Shown one piece after another: positions 8,226-18,526 of a stretch of 64,000 nucleotides of DNA. Source of the DNA: CAVWCQ01 sp963753545 (GTDB lineage Bacteria > Chloroflexota > Anaerolineae > Aggregatilineales > Aggregatilineaceae); NCBI GenBank assembly GCA_963753545.1, contig CAVWCQ010000003.1, positions 29,376 through 93,375 of the forward strand. Direction: 5' to 3'. The notes under the pieces were generated by a model, which was not told the DNA's origin, searched no databases, and saw nothing but the letters and a program-made list of their open reading frames with translations. How positions within the stretch are numbered: position 1 is the first letter of the stretch; each line of letters starts with the position of its first letter. The position numbers and the translations under genes were made by a program.

Positions 8226-10077
8226 GATCGCGTTCTATTTGGGCGATCAAAGCGTTCGCGTCACTGGTAGCACGGGCGTCTTGAGCTTCATTGCGCTGCC
8301 CAAACGCGAAGAGAGACAGCCCAAGCGCTGCCACCAAGAAGGCTGCCAGCCCAGCGACCAGATAACGCAGGCGGTTGGCGGAGCGCTTTTGCAAGGTTAG
8401 TTCACGCGCCTGGCGTTCGTGCTCGGAGCTCTGGCGGCGCTGATGCTCGGTCAGACTGGCGTCGATGTAAGCGTGTTCTTCCTGGGTCAATGCGAGGGTG
8501 GTGTGGGCCGCCCAATCTTCAAACTGGGCTAATCGTGACCCTGCCAGCAGATAATCGGGATCGCGCGCTGCCTGTTCCCATTCAGTCATAGCCGCTGCGA
8601 GTAACCGTTCCTGGCGGACATCGCCCCGGCTCTCATCCAGCCAGACGCGGAGTGTTTCCCACTCCCGCAGGAGCGCCTCGTGGGCGACTTCCACCGTTGG
8701 TCCACGCGTCACCGGGTCGTGGTCAAAGGTCAGCAGCCGGGAACGGTCAAAAGCCCGGATCACCTGCTGCATCACGGCAGAATTGCCCCCAAGCGACAGT
8801 AACTCGGCCTGGAGCGCGCGCCGCCGGGTGTCCTCATTCCCTTCCCCGAGCGTAATCAGACGCAGAAAGACCTGCCGGGCCGCTTCCTGGCTGGCCGGAT
8901 CGAGGTTCTCATAGACCTCTTCCGCCTTGCGTGCAAGCGCGCCTTTCGCCCCGCCGATGGTCTGGTAGCTGTCCAGGGTCAGGGTGTGGTTGGAACGGTG
9001 CTCGAACAACTCGGTCAGGGCGTATTGCAGCATGGGCAGCGCACCGGGCTGGTCTGTCACATCAGCGACAATAGCCGCGGCCAGTCCTGCCTCCATCCGT
9101 ACGCCGACCTGTTCCGCCGGTATAGAGATCGCCCGCTCCAATTCCTCCGAGGTCAGGGGCAGCACAACATGAGTACGCTGGCTGACCAGCGTCCCGAAGT
9201 CGGGATGCAGCAGTGGGCGGTCGTAGAAGTCGGCGCGCAGCGTAATGACCACACGGATCGGGCTGCGCGGGTCGGTCACCGCGGTGTACAGACTGTCCAG
9301 CACATGGCGTGTCTCGGCGGACTCATCGGCTAAGGTGAAGACCTCTTCAAACTGGTCAATCACCAGCAGCAGCGTGGCCCCTTCGGGTAACACTTGACGG
9401 GCCGCTCGCAGCAGGCCGCGACGGTTTTCGCGCAGCAGGGGCAGCAGACTCAAGCCCGGCGCAGCCGCCAACCGGATCAGGGCCAGTTCAATTTCTTCCA
9501 GGGGGTGAGATCCTGGCAGCAGGTCGGTGACGAACCAATTCTCTGCCCCCGGCAGCACCCCGCGTCGCAGGGCAGGCAGCACCCCCGCCTCGACTACACT
9601 GGACTTGCCGCTGCCACTGGGTCCGACCACGGCCAGAAAGCGCGCCAGGGAATCCTCCTCCGCCAACCGGGTGACCAACTGATCAACCAGTGCCTCTCGC
9701 CCGAAGAAATCGGCAGCGTCGGCTTCCGAAAAGGCGCGCAGCCCCTTGTATGGGTTGCGCAGCGCGACCAGTTCATCGGCAGGCGTCCAGGTGTGGGTCA
9801 GTTCCAATGGGGAAACGGCGAGGGCTGAAGCGGCTGGTTTAACCGAGGCGGTGGGTCCGGCTGCTTCACGGAATGCTTTGGCCAGGCTGAGCGCGTCCGC
9901 GTAGCGCTGCGCCGGGTCTTTCGCCGTCGCCTGTTGCAGCACCTCATTCAAAGCGGCGGGCAAATCAGGCCGCACGTCTTGCAAGGAGGGCAGCGGCTCG
10001 GAGAGCTGTTTGTACAGCAGCGCCGAGGGGGACAGGTCGTCGGGGAAGGGTTGTTGGCCGGTGAGGACTTCATACAA
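8008..10077 (-). CDS. Kinase C-lobe + nSTAND1 ATPase + transmembrane segment of the giant sensor protein
   Basis: 689 aa piece. Residues 1-72 complete the Ser/Thr kinase C-lobe (YEVLTGQQPF). From ~108 an nSTAND1 module starts with NPYKGLRAF and FFGRE, then the P-loop GPSGSGKSS and a Walker-B-like LLLVIDQFEEVF. A helical region follows, then a transmembrane helix at ~571-592 (LVAGLAAFLVAALGLSLF) and a helical linker. The last ~30 residues are out of frame because of an extra base near 8111. A frameshift at ~10133 (extra G in CCCGGAACAA) cuts it from the kinase N-lobe. nSTAND ATPases act as signalling switches that oligomerise on ligand sensing. Confidence 0.88.
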   Translation of the reverse strand: MYEVLTGQQPFPDDLSPSALLYKQLSEPLPSLQDVRPDLPAALNEVLQQATAKDPAQRYADALSLAKAFREAAGPTASVKPAASALAVSPLELTHTWTPADELVALRNPYKGLRAFSEADAADFFGREALVDQLVTRLAEEDSLARFLAVVGPSGSGKSSVVEAGVLPALRRGVLPGAENWFVTDLLPGSHPLEEIELALIRLAAAPGLSLLPLLRENRRGLLRAARQVLPEGATLLLVIDQFEEVFTLADESAETRHVLDSLYTAVTDPRSPIRVVITLRADFYDRPLLHPDFGTLVSQRTHVVLPLTSEELERAISIPAEQVGVRMEAGLAAAIVADVTDQPGALPMLQYALTELFEHRSNHTLTLDSYQTIGGAKGALARKAEEVYENLDPASQEAARQVFLRLITLGEGNEDTRRRALQAELLSLGGNSAVMQQVIRAFDRSRLLTFDHDPVTRGPTVEVAHEALLREWETLRVWLDESRGDVRQERLLAAAMTEWEQAARDPDYLLAGSRLAQFEDWAAHTTLALTQEEHAYIDASLTEHQRRQSSEHERQARELTLQKRSANRLRYLVAGLAAFLVAALGLSLFAFGQRNEAQDARATSDANALIAQIERDHAQGLALVNGARAALVSGDMDTALALAVAANRTANPSSQAQIDPVRGSLRSGHSPCVRCQPSPDDCERFSFD

Positions 10078-10120
10078 GAGCAGTCCAAAACTGTACAGGT
10101 CGGACTGGGGTGAAACCGGC

Positions 10121-11111
<991 letters not shown>

Positions 11112-11128
<17 letters not shown>

Positions 11129-11471
11129 CCAACCACAGGTCGCTGTTGGCGCGCAGGCTCACCGTTTCCCGGGTGATTTCCACATATTGTCCAACGACCT
11201 GGTTGAGGCTGTGCAGGGCCACCCGCAAATTGGACAGCGCCTGGGCCTGGGTGCGCTCCTCCCACAGCATCTCGGCCAGCACTTCGCGAGGCATCGTGCG
11301 CCCCGTGCAGGCCAAATAGACCAGCAGCGCCGGGACTTTGCGCGAGTCAAAGCCCGTGATGGGTTGGTCCCCGATGTGTATGCTCAGGCCGCCAAGCGTC
11401 CGAATCGCTAACCGCTCCCCCATCGTCTTCCCCTCCGAACGTTTCTCGAACGATAGCCGAATGTGAGCCAA
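11112..11471 (-). CDS. SARP/OmpR-type winged-helix DNA-binding domain, N-terminus of the giant sensor protein
   Basis: 119 aa piece. LAIRTLGGLSIHIGD and SRKVPALLVYLA are typical of SARP winged helices that precede a BTAD domain; MLWEERTQAQALSNLR supplies the recognition part. The start is either Met1 (11471) or Met17 (MGERLAIR). A single extra G near 11122 ends the frame after LWLDAD; removing it continues into AFEAKLD of the BTAD domain. So this is the DNA-binding head of one polypeptide running to 6092. A secreted protein is encoded divergently from 11527, so autoregulation in the ~60-100 base spacer is plausible. Confidence 0.85.
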
Positions 11472-11526
11472 GCGAGGTCTGTGCCATCGCCGAACGGCTG
11501 TTTCCTAAGCTGAGGATGAAAACGCG

Positions 11527-12411
11527 ATGCCCCTGAAACCAGGGGTAGGAACAGCCAGGAGGTCGACCATGAATGCCCAAATCACTTTCAGTGTAGCACA
11601 GATCGCTCAGCCCCGGATCGCTTGCCGGAAGGCCTTCCTTCTGGTCGGAATGGTCGTCTTTGCGCTGCTCCTGTTCGTCTTCAAACCCGCTCTGGCCGTG
11701 GGTCCGGATCTGCTATCGCTGGCCGACCTGGTCCGCAACGGCCAGGGGGAGGTGGCGCTGCAGCAGGTGGCTGAGTTTGCCCAACAGCTTGGCGGCTGGA
11801 TGCCTGCTCCTGGCGATGAACTTGTTTTCGACCCCTATATGTCCCGCAAGGTGCGCGGCTCGTCGCTGGATTACGACGAACTGCCCGACTGTGCGGATCC
11901 CCAGGTCAGCCCAGACGAAGCCGCCTGTATCCGCCAGTTCCGCACACTGGAACGCCAGGTGCGCTTCGGGCGTTCCCTGTTCACGACCCCTGCTGAGGAT
12001 GGCACGGACCAGCCGCGTCCAGCCTTCGACGATCTGCTCTCGACCTATATCGAGGAAGTCGGTCACTCCTGGCAGGAATATCTGTATGAAACCAATGGGC
12101 AGGGCAGCGGAGCACGCACGCGCCAGACCAGCAAGGCAGAATCGGAGCGTTGGGCAGCAGGCCGCGAGTACCAGATTAAACGCTACATCCTCAGCCTGGA
12201 CGGAACCCTCTTCACGCTCTCCGATGAGCAGCGCGACACCCTGCGCACTCAGATTTGTGAAGGTTATGCCAACCCCCTGGGGCACAACGTCCCGCTTTAC
12301 CGTGCTCCGCAGGGTTGGCCCAATCCCGAGGGCTGGCCGACAACTACTCCGACAATTGAAGAGCTTCAAGCCTTCTGCGGAACTCATGGAACGGGCGACT
12401 TGTCAGACTGA
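11527..12411 (+). CDS. Secreted/membrane-anchored protein of unknown function
   Basis: 294 aa from 11527. The ATG at 11570 (MNAQITFSV) is an alternative start that removes 14 residues; AGGAGG-like bases just before 11570 favour it. A signal anchor is visible (FLLVGMVVFALLLFVFKPALAVG). The mature part is acidic, has Cys pairs (CADPQ and CIRQF), and a segment GHSWQEYLYETNG. No family was recognised. It is divergent from the giant SARP-kinase regulator, whose DNA-binding head starts only 56 bases away, so it may be a target or partner of that regulator (inference). A hairpin terminator follows at 12698. Confidence 0.65.
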   Translation: MPLKPGVGTARRSTMNAQITFSVAQIAQPRIACRKAFLLVGMVVFALLLFVFKPALAVGPDLLSLADLVRNGQGEVALQQVAEFAQQLGGWMPAPGDELVFDPYMSRKVRGSSLDYDELPDCADPQVSPDEAACIRQFRTLERQVRFGRSLFTTPAEDGTDQPRPAFDDLLSTYIEEVGHSWQEYLYETNGQGSGARTRQTSKAESERWAAGREYQIKRYILSLDGTLFTLSDEQRDTLRTQICEGYANPLGHNVPLYRAPQGWPNPEGWPTTTPTIEELQAFCGTHGTGDLSD

Positions 12412-12485
12412 CCCTAACGCTTGAGGAGGCCGATGAATAGCCGGGTCATACTTACTCTTTGGCCTGCCTCGTTTGAGTACCCGTC

Positions 12486-12603
12486 GTCACGTGTCTACAA
12501 AAGCAGGGAAACAAAAAGCCCGCCCTACCAGGCGGACTTCTTATATCGAACACATATTGTACTGAAACGGGAGCGACGGGGCTCGACCGGGTACGTGTAT
12601 ACG
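12486..12603. repeat. 118-bp dispersed repeat, copy 1 (tRNA-3'-end-like motif plus hairpin)
   Basis: It begins GTCACGTGTCTAC and ends TACGTGTATACG, so its ends are near-direct repeats of ACGTGTATAC. It contains AAAAAGCCCGCC...GGCGGACTT, a terminator-like stem, and CGGGAGCGACGGGGCTCG. The reverse complement of that last part reads like a tRNA T-arm and acceptor 3' strand. This is the most divergent of three copies, all exactly 118 bp and in the same orientation. Similarity with copy 2 continues for ~55 bases to the right. Confidence 0.8.
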
Positions 12604-12697
12604 ACCTATCATCTTCATCTCGCGCCATGTTGCCAGTCAGTTCTTTGCCAACAAAAGAGCCAATATAGCATAACATATATCAATACCATTTTGCCGG

Positions 12698-12727
12698 GAG
12701 GCTCCACTTAAATGGAGCCTCTTTTAT
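12698..12727 (+). terminator. Rho-independent terminator
   Basis: Nine-base perfect stem GAGGCTCCA/TGGAGCCTC with a 6-base loop, followed by TTTTATAT. It is suited to end transcription from the secreted-protein gene or from the repeat region. Confidence 0.75.
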
Positions 12728-12946
12728 ATCTTAAAAGCCTAAATTTTAAGCGATAAAGTGTAAAACGAAATAGCGGCCTCAATCAGTTATTGGGTAACAA
12801 ATAGCTTCTCCGTACACGAACAGTATATCGCTCTCAAGAATAGCCGCACCTTGAAAAGTGGACAACGATCATGAATTGAGTACATGAGCGTTCCATAAAA
12901 ACAATCTTCGACTGACCAATTTTTGTGTTCCCGCCGCCAAGGAAAT

Positions 12947-14143
12947 TTAGGCATTTAGAATTTTCTCAACGATTTTGCCATCAGCTTTTGTTCTCAGAAT
13001 AAGTTTAATCCTGCTGTCGGGAAGCACTTCCCGCTTGATCAGGAAATGATCATGGTCATAATCCAGCAGGTTGAGGCCAGTTGCAGCATCTTCTGTGCCG
13101 CGCCAGTCCTCCAAGACAACTGGTTCCCACTGCTTAGAATGGGTGGATCGATAGGCTGCATCCATGATGGCATTCACTACATAGCCATCGTAGAAGGTTT
13201 CCATGGGTGCCGTGCCATTTTCGAGTGCCTTCAGGATGTCGTCAAACATAGCAGTATAACCCAATGCACCGATCTCATCGCCTACCGGGAACAGCCATCC
13301 GGTATCGCTCTCCGACTTTTCGGTCACGTAGCTCTTCTCCCCCCTAGATGAGAAAAGGTCGAACCCAGTGCGCAACCAGTGGTTGAGCCAGATCGTGCCT
13401 TCCGTGCCTGTGACCTCGTCGCGCAGATCCATCCCGCCTCGGAAAGTCCAACTCACCTCAAACTGGCCGATAGCGCCGCCTGCGTAGCGGACCAGGCCGA
13501 TTGCATTGTCTTCTGCTGCAATGGGATGCACCTGTGTATCAGCCCAACACATGACTTCGAGCGGCCTCACATCCTTGCCAATAAAATTACGACCAATCTC
13601 GATACAGTGGCTGCCCAGATCGACAATAGCGCCACCGCCAGCCTGTTCCTTGTCCCAGAACCACTCGCTGTGAGGCCCGGAGTGCGCCTCCCGCGAGCGA
13701 GTCCAGAGCACTTTGCCAATCGCTCCGCTGCGTACTGACGACAAGGCCTTGAGTGTTTTTGGCGTGTAAACTAAGTCTTCCAGATAGCCATGAAATACCC
13801 CCGCCTGCTCCACCGCGTCCAACATACGCTTGGCCTCAACAGCATTTCGGCCTAATGGCTTGGTACATAACACCGCCTTGCCATGTTCCGCAGCCAGCAA
13901 TACAACTTGCTCGTGCAGGTTATTAGGAAGACCAATCACGACGATTTGCGTTTCTGGGTGTCTGATGGTCTCAAGGAGATCGGTGGTCCAGGCCGGAATC
14001 TTCCAGGTTTCAGCGAACTGTCGCGCGCGCGCTTCTGTACGGGAATAAACCACAGCAACCTGCTCTTGGCTGCGCGCCTGCTGCAAGACCATCGTATAGT
14101 ACGTGCTGATGAGTCCTGTCCCTAGCATAGCGAATTTTCGCAT
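12947..14143 (-). CDS. Gfo/Idh/MocA-family NAD(P)-dependent sugar oxidoreductase
   Basis: 398 aa. The N-terminal Rossmann fold opens MLGTGLIST. The middle holds LCTKPLGRN (the EKP-type motif, with Thr-Lys-Pro) and the C-terminal alpha/beta domain has GGAIVDLGSHCIEIGR, where Asp and His of the catalytic region sit. Family members oxidise or epimerise sugars, inositols and glycosides. It is divergent from the UroD-like gene with a 136-base promoter region between them, at the left end of the sugar locus. The substrate is not predictable from sequence alone. Confidence 0.88.
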   Translation of the reverse strand: MRKFAMLGTGLISTYYTMVLQQARSQEQVAVVYSRTEARARQFAETWKIPAWTTDLLETIRHPETQIVVIGLPNNLHEQVVLLAAEHGKAVLCTKPLGRNAVEAKRMLDAVEQAGVFHGYLEDLVYTPKTLKALSSVRSGAIGKVLWTRSREAHSGPHSEWFWDKEQAGGGAIVDLGSHCIEIGRNFIGKDVRPLEVMCWADTQVHPIAAEDNAIGLVRYAGGAIGQFEVSWTFRGGMDLRDEVTGTEGTIWLNHWLRTGFDLFSSRGEKSYVTEKSESDTGWLFPVGDEIGALGYTAMFDDILKALENGTAPMETFYDGYVVNAIMDAAYRSTHSKQWEPVVLEDWRGTEDAATGLNLLDYDHDHFLIKREVLPDSRIKLILRTKADGKIVEKILNA

Positions 14144-14279
14144 GACAGTTCTCTCCTTTTGGGTGGATGACCAAGCACAACCGAATCATAAAACAGGACG
14201 AACCGCCTGTGCAACTTTGCTTGACAAGGGGGAGTACTATTGACTACGATCCAGTTGACGCCTTACCCAAAGGACAAAG

Positions 14280-15434
14280 ATGATGAAAGAGATGCTGCCG
14301 CGTGAACGTGTTCTTGCCGCACTCAATCACAGCGAACCGGATCGAGTTCCTATTGCGTTGGGCGGTGGACCTTACGGCGTGGTGGATGATCTGTATTTCC
14401 GACTGCTCAAACACCTGGGGCTGGGCGACCCTGTGAAACCGTTCCGCACAGGCCACAATATCTCCTACATGGACGACCGCCTTCTGTCTCGTCTGGGTAC
14501 AGACACCCGCTATGTCTGGCCGGGTGCTTCACCCACTACACCAACAATCCAAACGGAAGACCCAGATACATTTCTGGATGCATTCGGGCAAATCTGGAAA
14601 CGAGCCGTTCCTTATTATTATGCCGATAAAGGTATTCTCTCGGTGGCTGAGAATATTGATGACATTGAACGGATCGTCACCTGGCCTGACACCAGATCAC
14701 CACACTGGACCGTGGGAGTGTCTGAGCGAGCAAGCAGCCTTCGTGAAAACGCTGATTATTTTGTAATTGCTCGCATGGTTACATCGCACGGCGTTTTTCA
14801 GACCGCTTGTGATCTGCGCGGCATGGCTGAATTTATGCTAGATATGGCGATGAATGAAGATTTTGCCTTTCACCTCCTCAACCGTGTGACAGAAACGATT
14901 AATGGGCTACTGAAGGGGTATCTTGAGGCGGCTGGGGATACGATTGATATGATCGAACTACCCGGTGATGATTATGCATCCAACGAGAATCTGCTGATCT
15001 CGCCTGTTATGTTCAGGCGCTACATCAAACCAGCACTTACGCAATTGGTCACGACGATCAGAGAATACAATGCCGATTTGAAAATCATGCTGCACAGTGA
15101 TGGTATGGTCGAAAAACTTTTGCCGGAATTCATTGATCTAGGTATTGATGTTTTGCACCCGCTGGAACCTGTTCCGGCGCTCGATCAAGCGGCGATAAAG
15201 GTGAAATATGGCAGCCAACTGGCCTTCCTGGGTGGCATTGATATTGCGCACGCGATGCCCGGCAGTCGTGAAGAGGTAATCACTGAGGTCAGGCAGCGCA
15301 TCGCTCAGTTGGCTCCTGGTGGCGGCTACATTCTCGCCCCGGCAAACCATCTGCAAGCGGATGTACCCGCCGAAAATGTCGTGACTCTCTTTGAAACTGC
15401 TCACTCATACGGCACGTATCCCCTGAAGTTTTAG
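14280..15434 (+). CDS. Uroporphyrinogen decarboxylase-family protein (UroD/MtaA-like fold)
   Basis: 384 aa TIM-barrel protein. It shows RVLAALNHSEPDRVP near the N-terminus and GGGYILAPANHLQADVP near the end, hallmarks of the UroD-like branch found in sugar and methyl-transfer cassettes rather than of true HemE. The N-terminal Arg/Asp substrate pattern of HemE is not evident. AAAGGA lies upstream of the ATG at 14280; a second ATG follows directly. It begins the plus-strand operon 14280-19450. Its role in a sugar locus is unknown; an isomerase, lyase or methyl-transfer role is possible. Confidence 0.82.
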   Translation: MMKEMLPRERVLAALNHSEPDRVPIALGGGPYGVVDDLYFRLLKHLGLGDPVKPFRTGHNISYMDDRLLSRLGTDTRYVWPGASPTTPTIQTEDPDTFLDAFGQIWKRAVPYYYADKGILSVAENIDDIERIVTWPDTRSPHWTVGVSERASSLRENADYFVIARMVTSHGVFQTACDLRGMAEFMLDMAMNEDFAFHLLNRVTETINGLLKGYLEAAGDTIDMIELPGDDYASNENLLISPVMFRRYIKPALTQLVTTIREYNADLKIMLHSDGMVEKLLPEFIDLGIDVLHPLEPVPALDQAAIKVKYGSQLAFLGGIDIAHAMPGSREEVITEVRQRIAQLAPGGGYILAPANHLQADVPAENVVTLFETAHSYGTYPLKF

Positions 15435-15460
15435 CGATTTTGAATCGGAGAAAGTGACCA

Positions 15461-16237
15461 ATGGATGCTTCGTCGGCCTATTTGGATGCGGCAGAAGCGA
15501 TATTCAAGCGAATTCGCGACCATGAAATGGAACATATTGAGCGGGCAGCGCAGATCTGCGCGCACACCATTGCGAATGAAGGACTGGTGCATATGTTCGC
15601 TACAGGACACTCGCGGATGTTCGTGGAAGAGATGTACCCGCGTCATGGAAGCTTTCCGGGTTTTCATCCCATAGTAGAGCTATCGCTGACTTACCATAAT
15701 CAGGTTGTGGGCGCAAATGGGCAGCGTCAAGCGATGTACCTGGAACATCTTGAGGGCTTCGCGGCAGTCATTTTGCGGAATTTTGTGATTGATCATCCCG
15801 ACAGCTTTCTGCTCTTCTCCAACAGCGGCATCAACGAAGTGGTTGTGGAGATGGCCCTGGAAGCCAAAAAACGCGATCTGCCTGTTATCGCCGTGATTTC
15901 CAAAGAGCACAGCAACTCGCAACCCGCCCGGCATAGTTCGGACAAAAAATTGATCGATATTGCCGATGTAACCATTGATAATGGTGCGCCCGCAGGGGAT
16001 GCGCTGGTCAAGATAGACGGGCTTGACGATCCGGTCGGACCTGGCTCTACGATTGGGGCAGCGGCAGTGACCAATGCGCTCAAATGTGCTATTGCGCAGC
16101 AGTTGGTTGCGCTGGGCAAACCGCCGCTGGTGCTGACTAGCAGCTACTTTATAGGCGCGGAGGAATCGAAGCAGCGTTTCGATGATTCGTATGATGATTA
16201 CCGTCGTCGTCTCAAGCGTGTCTATGGATGCGATTGA
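15461..16237 (+). CDS. SIS-domain sugar isomerase-like protein
   Basis: 258 aa. It has one SIS (phosphosugar isomerase) domain: FATGHSRMFVEE for the first phosphate loop, then FLLFSNSGINEVVVE and VIAVISKEHS. It resembles the SIS proteins of the UPF0309 group in sugar-uptake cassettes. The ATG at 15461 is preceded by CGGAGAAAG. The gene overlaps the next one by about 10 bases. It is expected to isomerise or bind a phosphosugar, which fits with the ROK kinase in the locus. Confidence 0.82.
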   Translation: MDASSAYLDAAEAIFKRIRDHEMEHIERAAQICAHTIANEGLVHMFATGHSRMFVEEMYPRHGSFPGFHPIVELSLTYHNQVVGANGQRQAMYLEHLEGFAAVILRNFVIDHPDSFLLFSNSGINEVVVEMALEAKKRDLPVIAVISKEHSNSQPARHSSDKKLIDIADVTIDNGAPAGDALVKIDGLDDPVGPGSTIGAAAVTNALKCAIAQQLVALGKPPLVLTSSYFIGAEESKQRFDDSYDDYRRRLKRVYGCD

Positions 16238-17205
16238 CCGCTATGTCCCGCGCGCCTGAATTTGACGTTATCACCCGTGAAACGCCCACCGCTTATTTTT
16301 TTGGCGTGACGACTGAACACTCCATCAGCCGAAGAATGTTCCCCCACTGGGCGGAGATTCTAGGCCTAGGAGATGCGCAGCTTGTCGGAGTAAATCTGCC
16401 AATCAATGGGCCGCCAGAGTTGTACCGGCAAGCGGTTTACCAGATCAAACACGATCCCCTGTCATTAGGGGCAGTTATCACGACTCATAAAATCAGCACT
16501 TTGAATGCCGCCCGCGATCTCTTTGATATGCTGACCGCTGAGGCGCAGTTGACTCAGGAGGTTTCTTCGGTCTACAAACGCGGCGGCAAACTGATCGGAC
16601 ATGCAGTCGATCCGATCACCTCTGGCCAGTCGATGCAGCAGTTCATTCCAGCGGGGTATTGGAATCACACCCGCGCTCATATCCTGTGTTTGGGTGCAGG
16701 TGGCTCGGCTGTTGCTATCGCCGTTTATCTGGCCCGATCTCTGCCCCAAGATGATCGCCCCGCGCGAGTGACCTTTGTTAATCGCACGATGCCCCGCATG
16801 CAAAACTTGCAGCAGTTGGTAAACAACCAGTTGCCCGGCTCAGGCATAGACTTCGAATTTGTAGAAAACAGCGATCCAACCGTCAATGATCGGTTGATGT
16901 GTTCGCTGCCACCAGGGTCAATGGTGATCAACGCCACAGGCATGGGTAAAGACACGCCCGGTTCGCCTATCACTGATGCAGCTATTTTCCCGCAGAACGG
17001 TATTGCCTGGGAGTTAAACTACCGGGGAGAACTTGATTTTCTACATCAGGCCGAAAGGCAGATCGAGCAGCGTCAGCTAACGGTGGTCGACGGGTGGTAC
17101 TATTTCCTGGCGGGCTGGTCGATGATTGTGGGTCAGATTTTCGATGTGGATATTACCCCGGCGCTCTTCTCGGAATTGGCGCAGGCAGCCGCCCAACTTC
17201 GTTGA
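16228..17205 (+). CDS. Shikimate dehydrogenase-like NAD(P)-dependent oxidoreductase
   Basis: 325 aa, longer than the ~275 aa of AroE. The N-terminal substrate domain has YFFGVTTEHSISRRMFP in place of the AroE SxSP motif, and a conserved Lys in ITTHKIS. The C-terminal Rossmann loop is LGAGGSAVAIA, with MVINATGMG later. The divergence from AroE and its position between a SIS protein and a flavoprotein argue for a sugar- or cyclitol-derived substrate rather than shikimate. The start at 16228 overlaps the SIS gene; the Met at 16243 is an alternative. Confidence 0.8.
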   Translation: MRLTAMSRAPEFDVITRETPTAYFFGVTTEHSISRRMFPHWAEILGLGDAQLVGVNLPINGPPELYRQAVYQIKHDPLSLGAVITTHKISTLNAARDLFDMLTAEAQLTQEVSSVYKRGGKLIGHAVDPITSGQSMQQFIPAGYWNHTRAHILCLGAGGSAVAIAVYLARSLPQDDRPARVTFVNRTMPRMQNLQQLVNNQLPGSGIDFEFVENSDPTVNDRLMCSLPPGSMVINATGMGKDTPGSPITDAAIFPQNGIAWELNYRGELDFLHQAERQIEQRQLTVVDGWYYFLAGWSMIVGQIFDVDITPALFSELAQAAAQLR

Positions 17206-17221
17206 ATGATTGGAGTGCAGC

Positions 17222-18514
17222 TTGGACGTATACACTCGGCATCTTCAAGACCTGTGGGAGACGGATGTGCTTGTCATCGGCAGCGGTTCCGCTGGGGCAA
17301 CTGCTGCTATTACAGCCGCGCGCGAAGGTGTATCGGTTGCGCTGGTTGAACGCTACGGGTTTATGGGCGGGATCAGTACCCAGGTGCTCGACACCTTCTA
17401 TGGCTTTTACACGCCAGGACAAGTTCCGCGCAAGGTTGTCGGGGGCGTACCCGACCTTGTCGTTGATGAGTTGACCCGGCGTAATAAGGCGCTGCTACGT
17501 CCCAACACCTATGGCGCTGGACAGGGGATTACCTACGATCCCGAAACACTTAAGCTGGTCTGGGAACGTCTGGCGACGGAAGCTGGTGTGCGAATTCTCT
17601 ACCATACTTTGGTGGTCGATGCTGTGCTCGAAGGCAACCGGGTGACGGGTGTCATAGCGGTGAATAAAGGTGGTTTCTTCCGGCTCAAAGCCAAGGTTAT
17701 TATCGACGCCTCCGGCGATGCGGATGTTGCCGCAGCGGTGGGCGTTCCCTTCGAAGGCGCAAAGGATGGCCCGGTCCAATCCCTGACGACGACTTTCCGG
17801 CTGTTAAATGTCGATGTCGAACGTGCACGAGTTGTCAAGAAGGCTGAGCTGCACGCCCTGATGGCTAAAGCGATTGAAGATGGCTACGCTCTGCCACGCC
17901 GCGAAGGCAGCGTGCATATCACACCATTAGATGGCGTGATGGCAACCAATATGACGCGTGTTGGCAATGTTGATCCCACCGATCCAGAGCAGCTTACCCG
18001 CGCTGAAATTGAAGGACGTCGACAGGCAGAGGAGTATACGCGTTTTCTTATCGACCGTGTCCCCGGCTATGAAAGCGCGGCTTTAGCGGGACTGAGCACG
18101 CAGATCGGCGTCCGTGAGAGCCGCCGGATTTTCGGCATGTACCGGCTTACCCGATCAGACGTGCTCGGCGCGCGTAAATTCGAGGATGCGATTGCTCAGT
18201 GCGGCGCGCCTATCGAGGATCACCATGCTGGAAGCGATACAGTCTGGAACTATCTACCCGAAGGCGAAACGTATGATATACCCTACCGCTGTCTCCTGCC
18301 GGAGACGATTGAAGGGCTGCTGGTCGCAGGTCGCTGTCTTTCAGCCGATCACGATGCCCATGCTTCTGTGCGCAGCATGGGACAGTGCATGGCGATGGGG
18401 CAGGCCGCAGCAGTGGCGGCTTGGTTAGCTGTCCGAAATCGTGTCACGCCACGCGAAGTTGCTATTCAAGATTTGCAGACCTGGCTGCGTAAGATCGGGG
18501 CTGTGCTTGGATAA
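17222..18514 (+). CDS. FAD-dependent oxidoreductase (FAD_oxidored family)
   Basis: ~430 aa. Dinucleotide fold DVLVIGSGSAGATAAI at the N-terminus with the ribose-binding Glu in LVERYGFMGG, and a C-terminal FAD motif around GRCLSADHDAHASVR. I prefer the TTG start at 17222 because GGAG sits 6 bases upstream; an upstream TTG at 17210 would overlap that site. Related proteins oxidise or dehydrate unusual substrates and often sit in sugar cassettes. It is the fourth gene of the operon, with 12 bases to the next. Confidence 0.85.
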   Translation: MDVYTRHLQDLWETDVLVIGSGSAGATAAITAAREGVSVALVERYGFMGGISTQVLDTFYGFYTPGQVPRKVVGGVPDLVVDELTRRNKALLRPNTYGAGQGITYDPETLKLVWERLATEAGVRILYHTLVVDAVLEGNRVTGVIAVNKGGFFRLKAKVIIDASGDADVAAAVGVPFEGAKDGPVQSLTTTFRLLNVDVERARVVKKAELHALMAKAIEDGYALPRREGSVHITPLDGVMATNMTRVGNVDPTDPEQLTRAEIEGRRQAEEYTRFLIDRVPGYESAALAGLSTQIGVRESRRIFGMYRLTRSDVLGARKFEDAIAQCGAPIEDHHAGSDTVWNYLPEGETYDIPYRCLLPETIEGLLVAGRCLSADHDAHASVRSMGQCMAMGQAAAVAAWLAVRNRVTPREVAIQDLQTWLRKIGAVLG

Positions 18515-18526
18515 AGGGAAGAAAGC

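Noticed and set aside
9394..9828. Plus-strand ORF of 144 codons
   Set aside because: Antisense shadow of the nSTAND region, low-complexity Gln/Arg-rich, no ribosome site.
11713..12387. Minus-strand ORF of 224 codons
   Set aside because: Antisense to the secreted protein, which has a signal anchor and a better start; the antisense frame shows no family motif.
14280..15434. HemE (true uroporphyrinogen decarboxylase)
   Set aside because: No other haem genes nearby, sequence landmarks fit the UroD-like branch found in sugar cassettes.
16228..17205. AroE of the shikimate pathway
   Set aside because: Longer than AroE, altered substrate motif, and placed in a sugar operon without aro genes.
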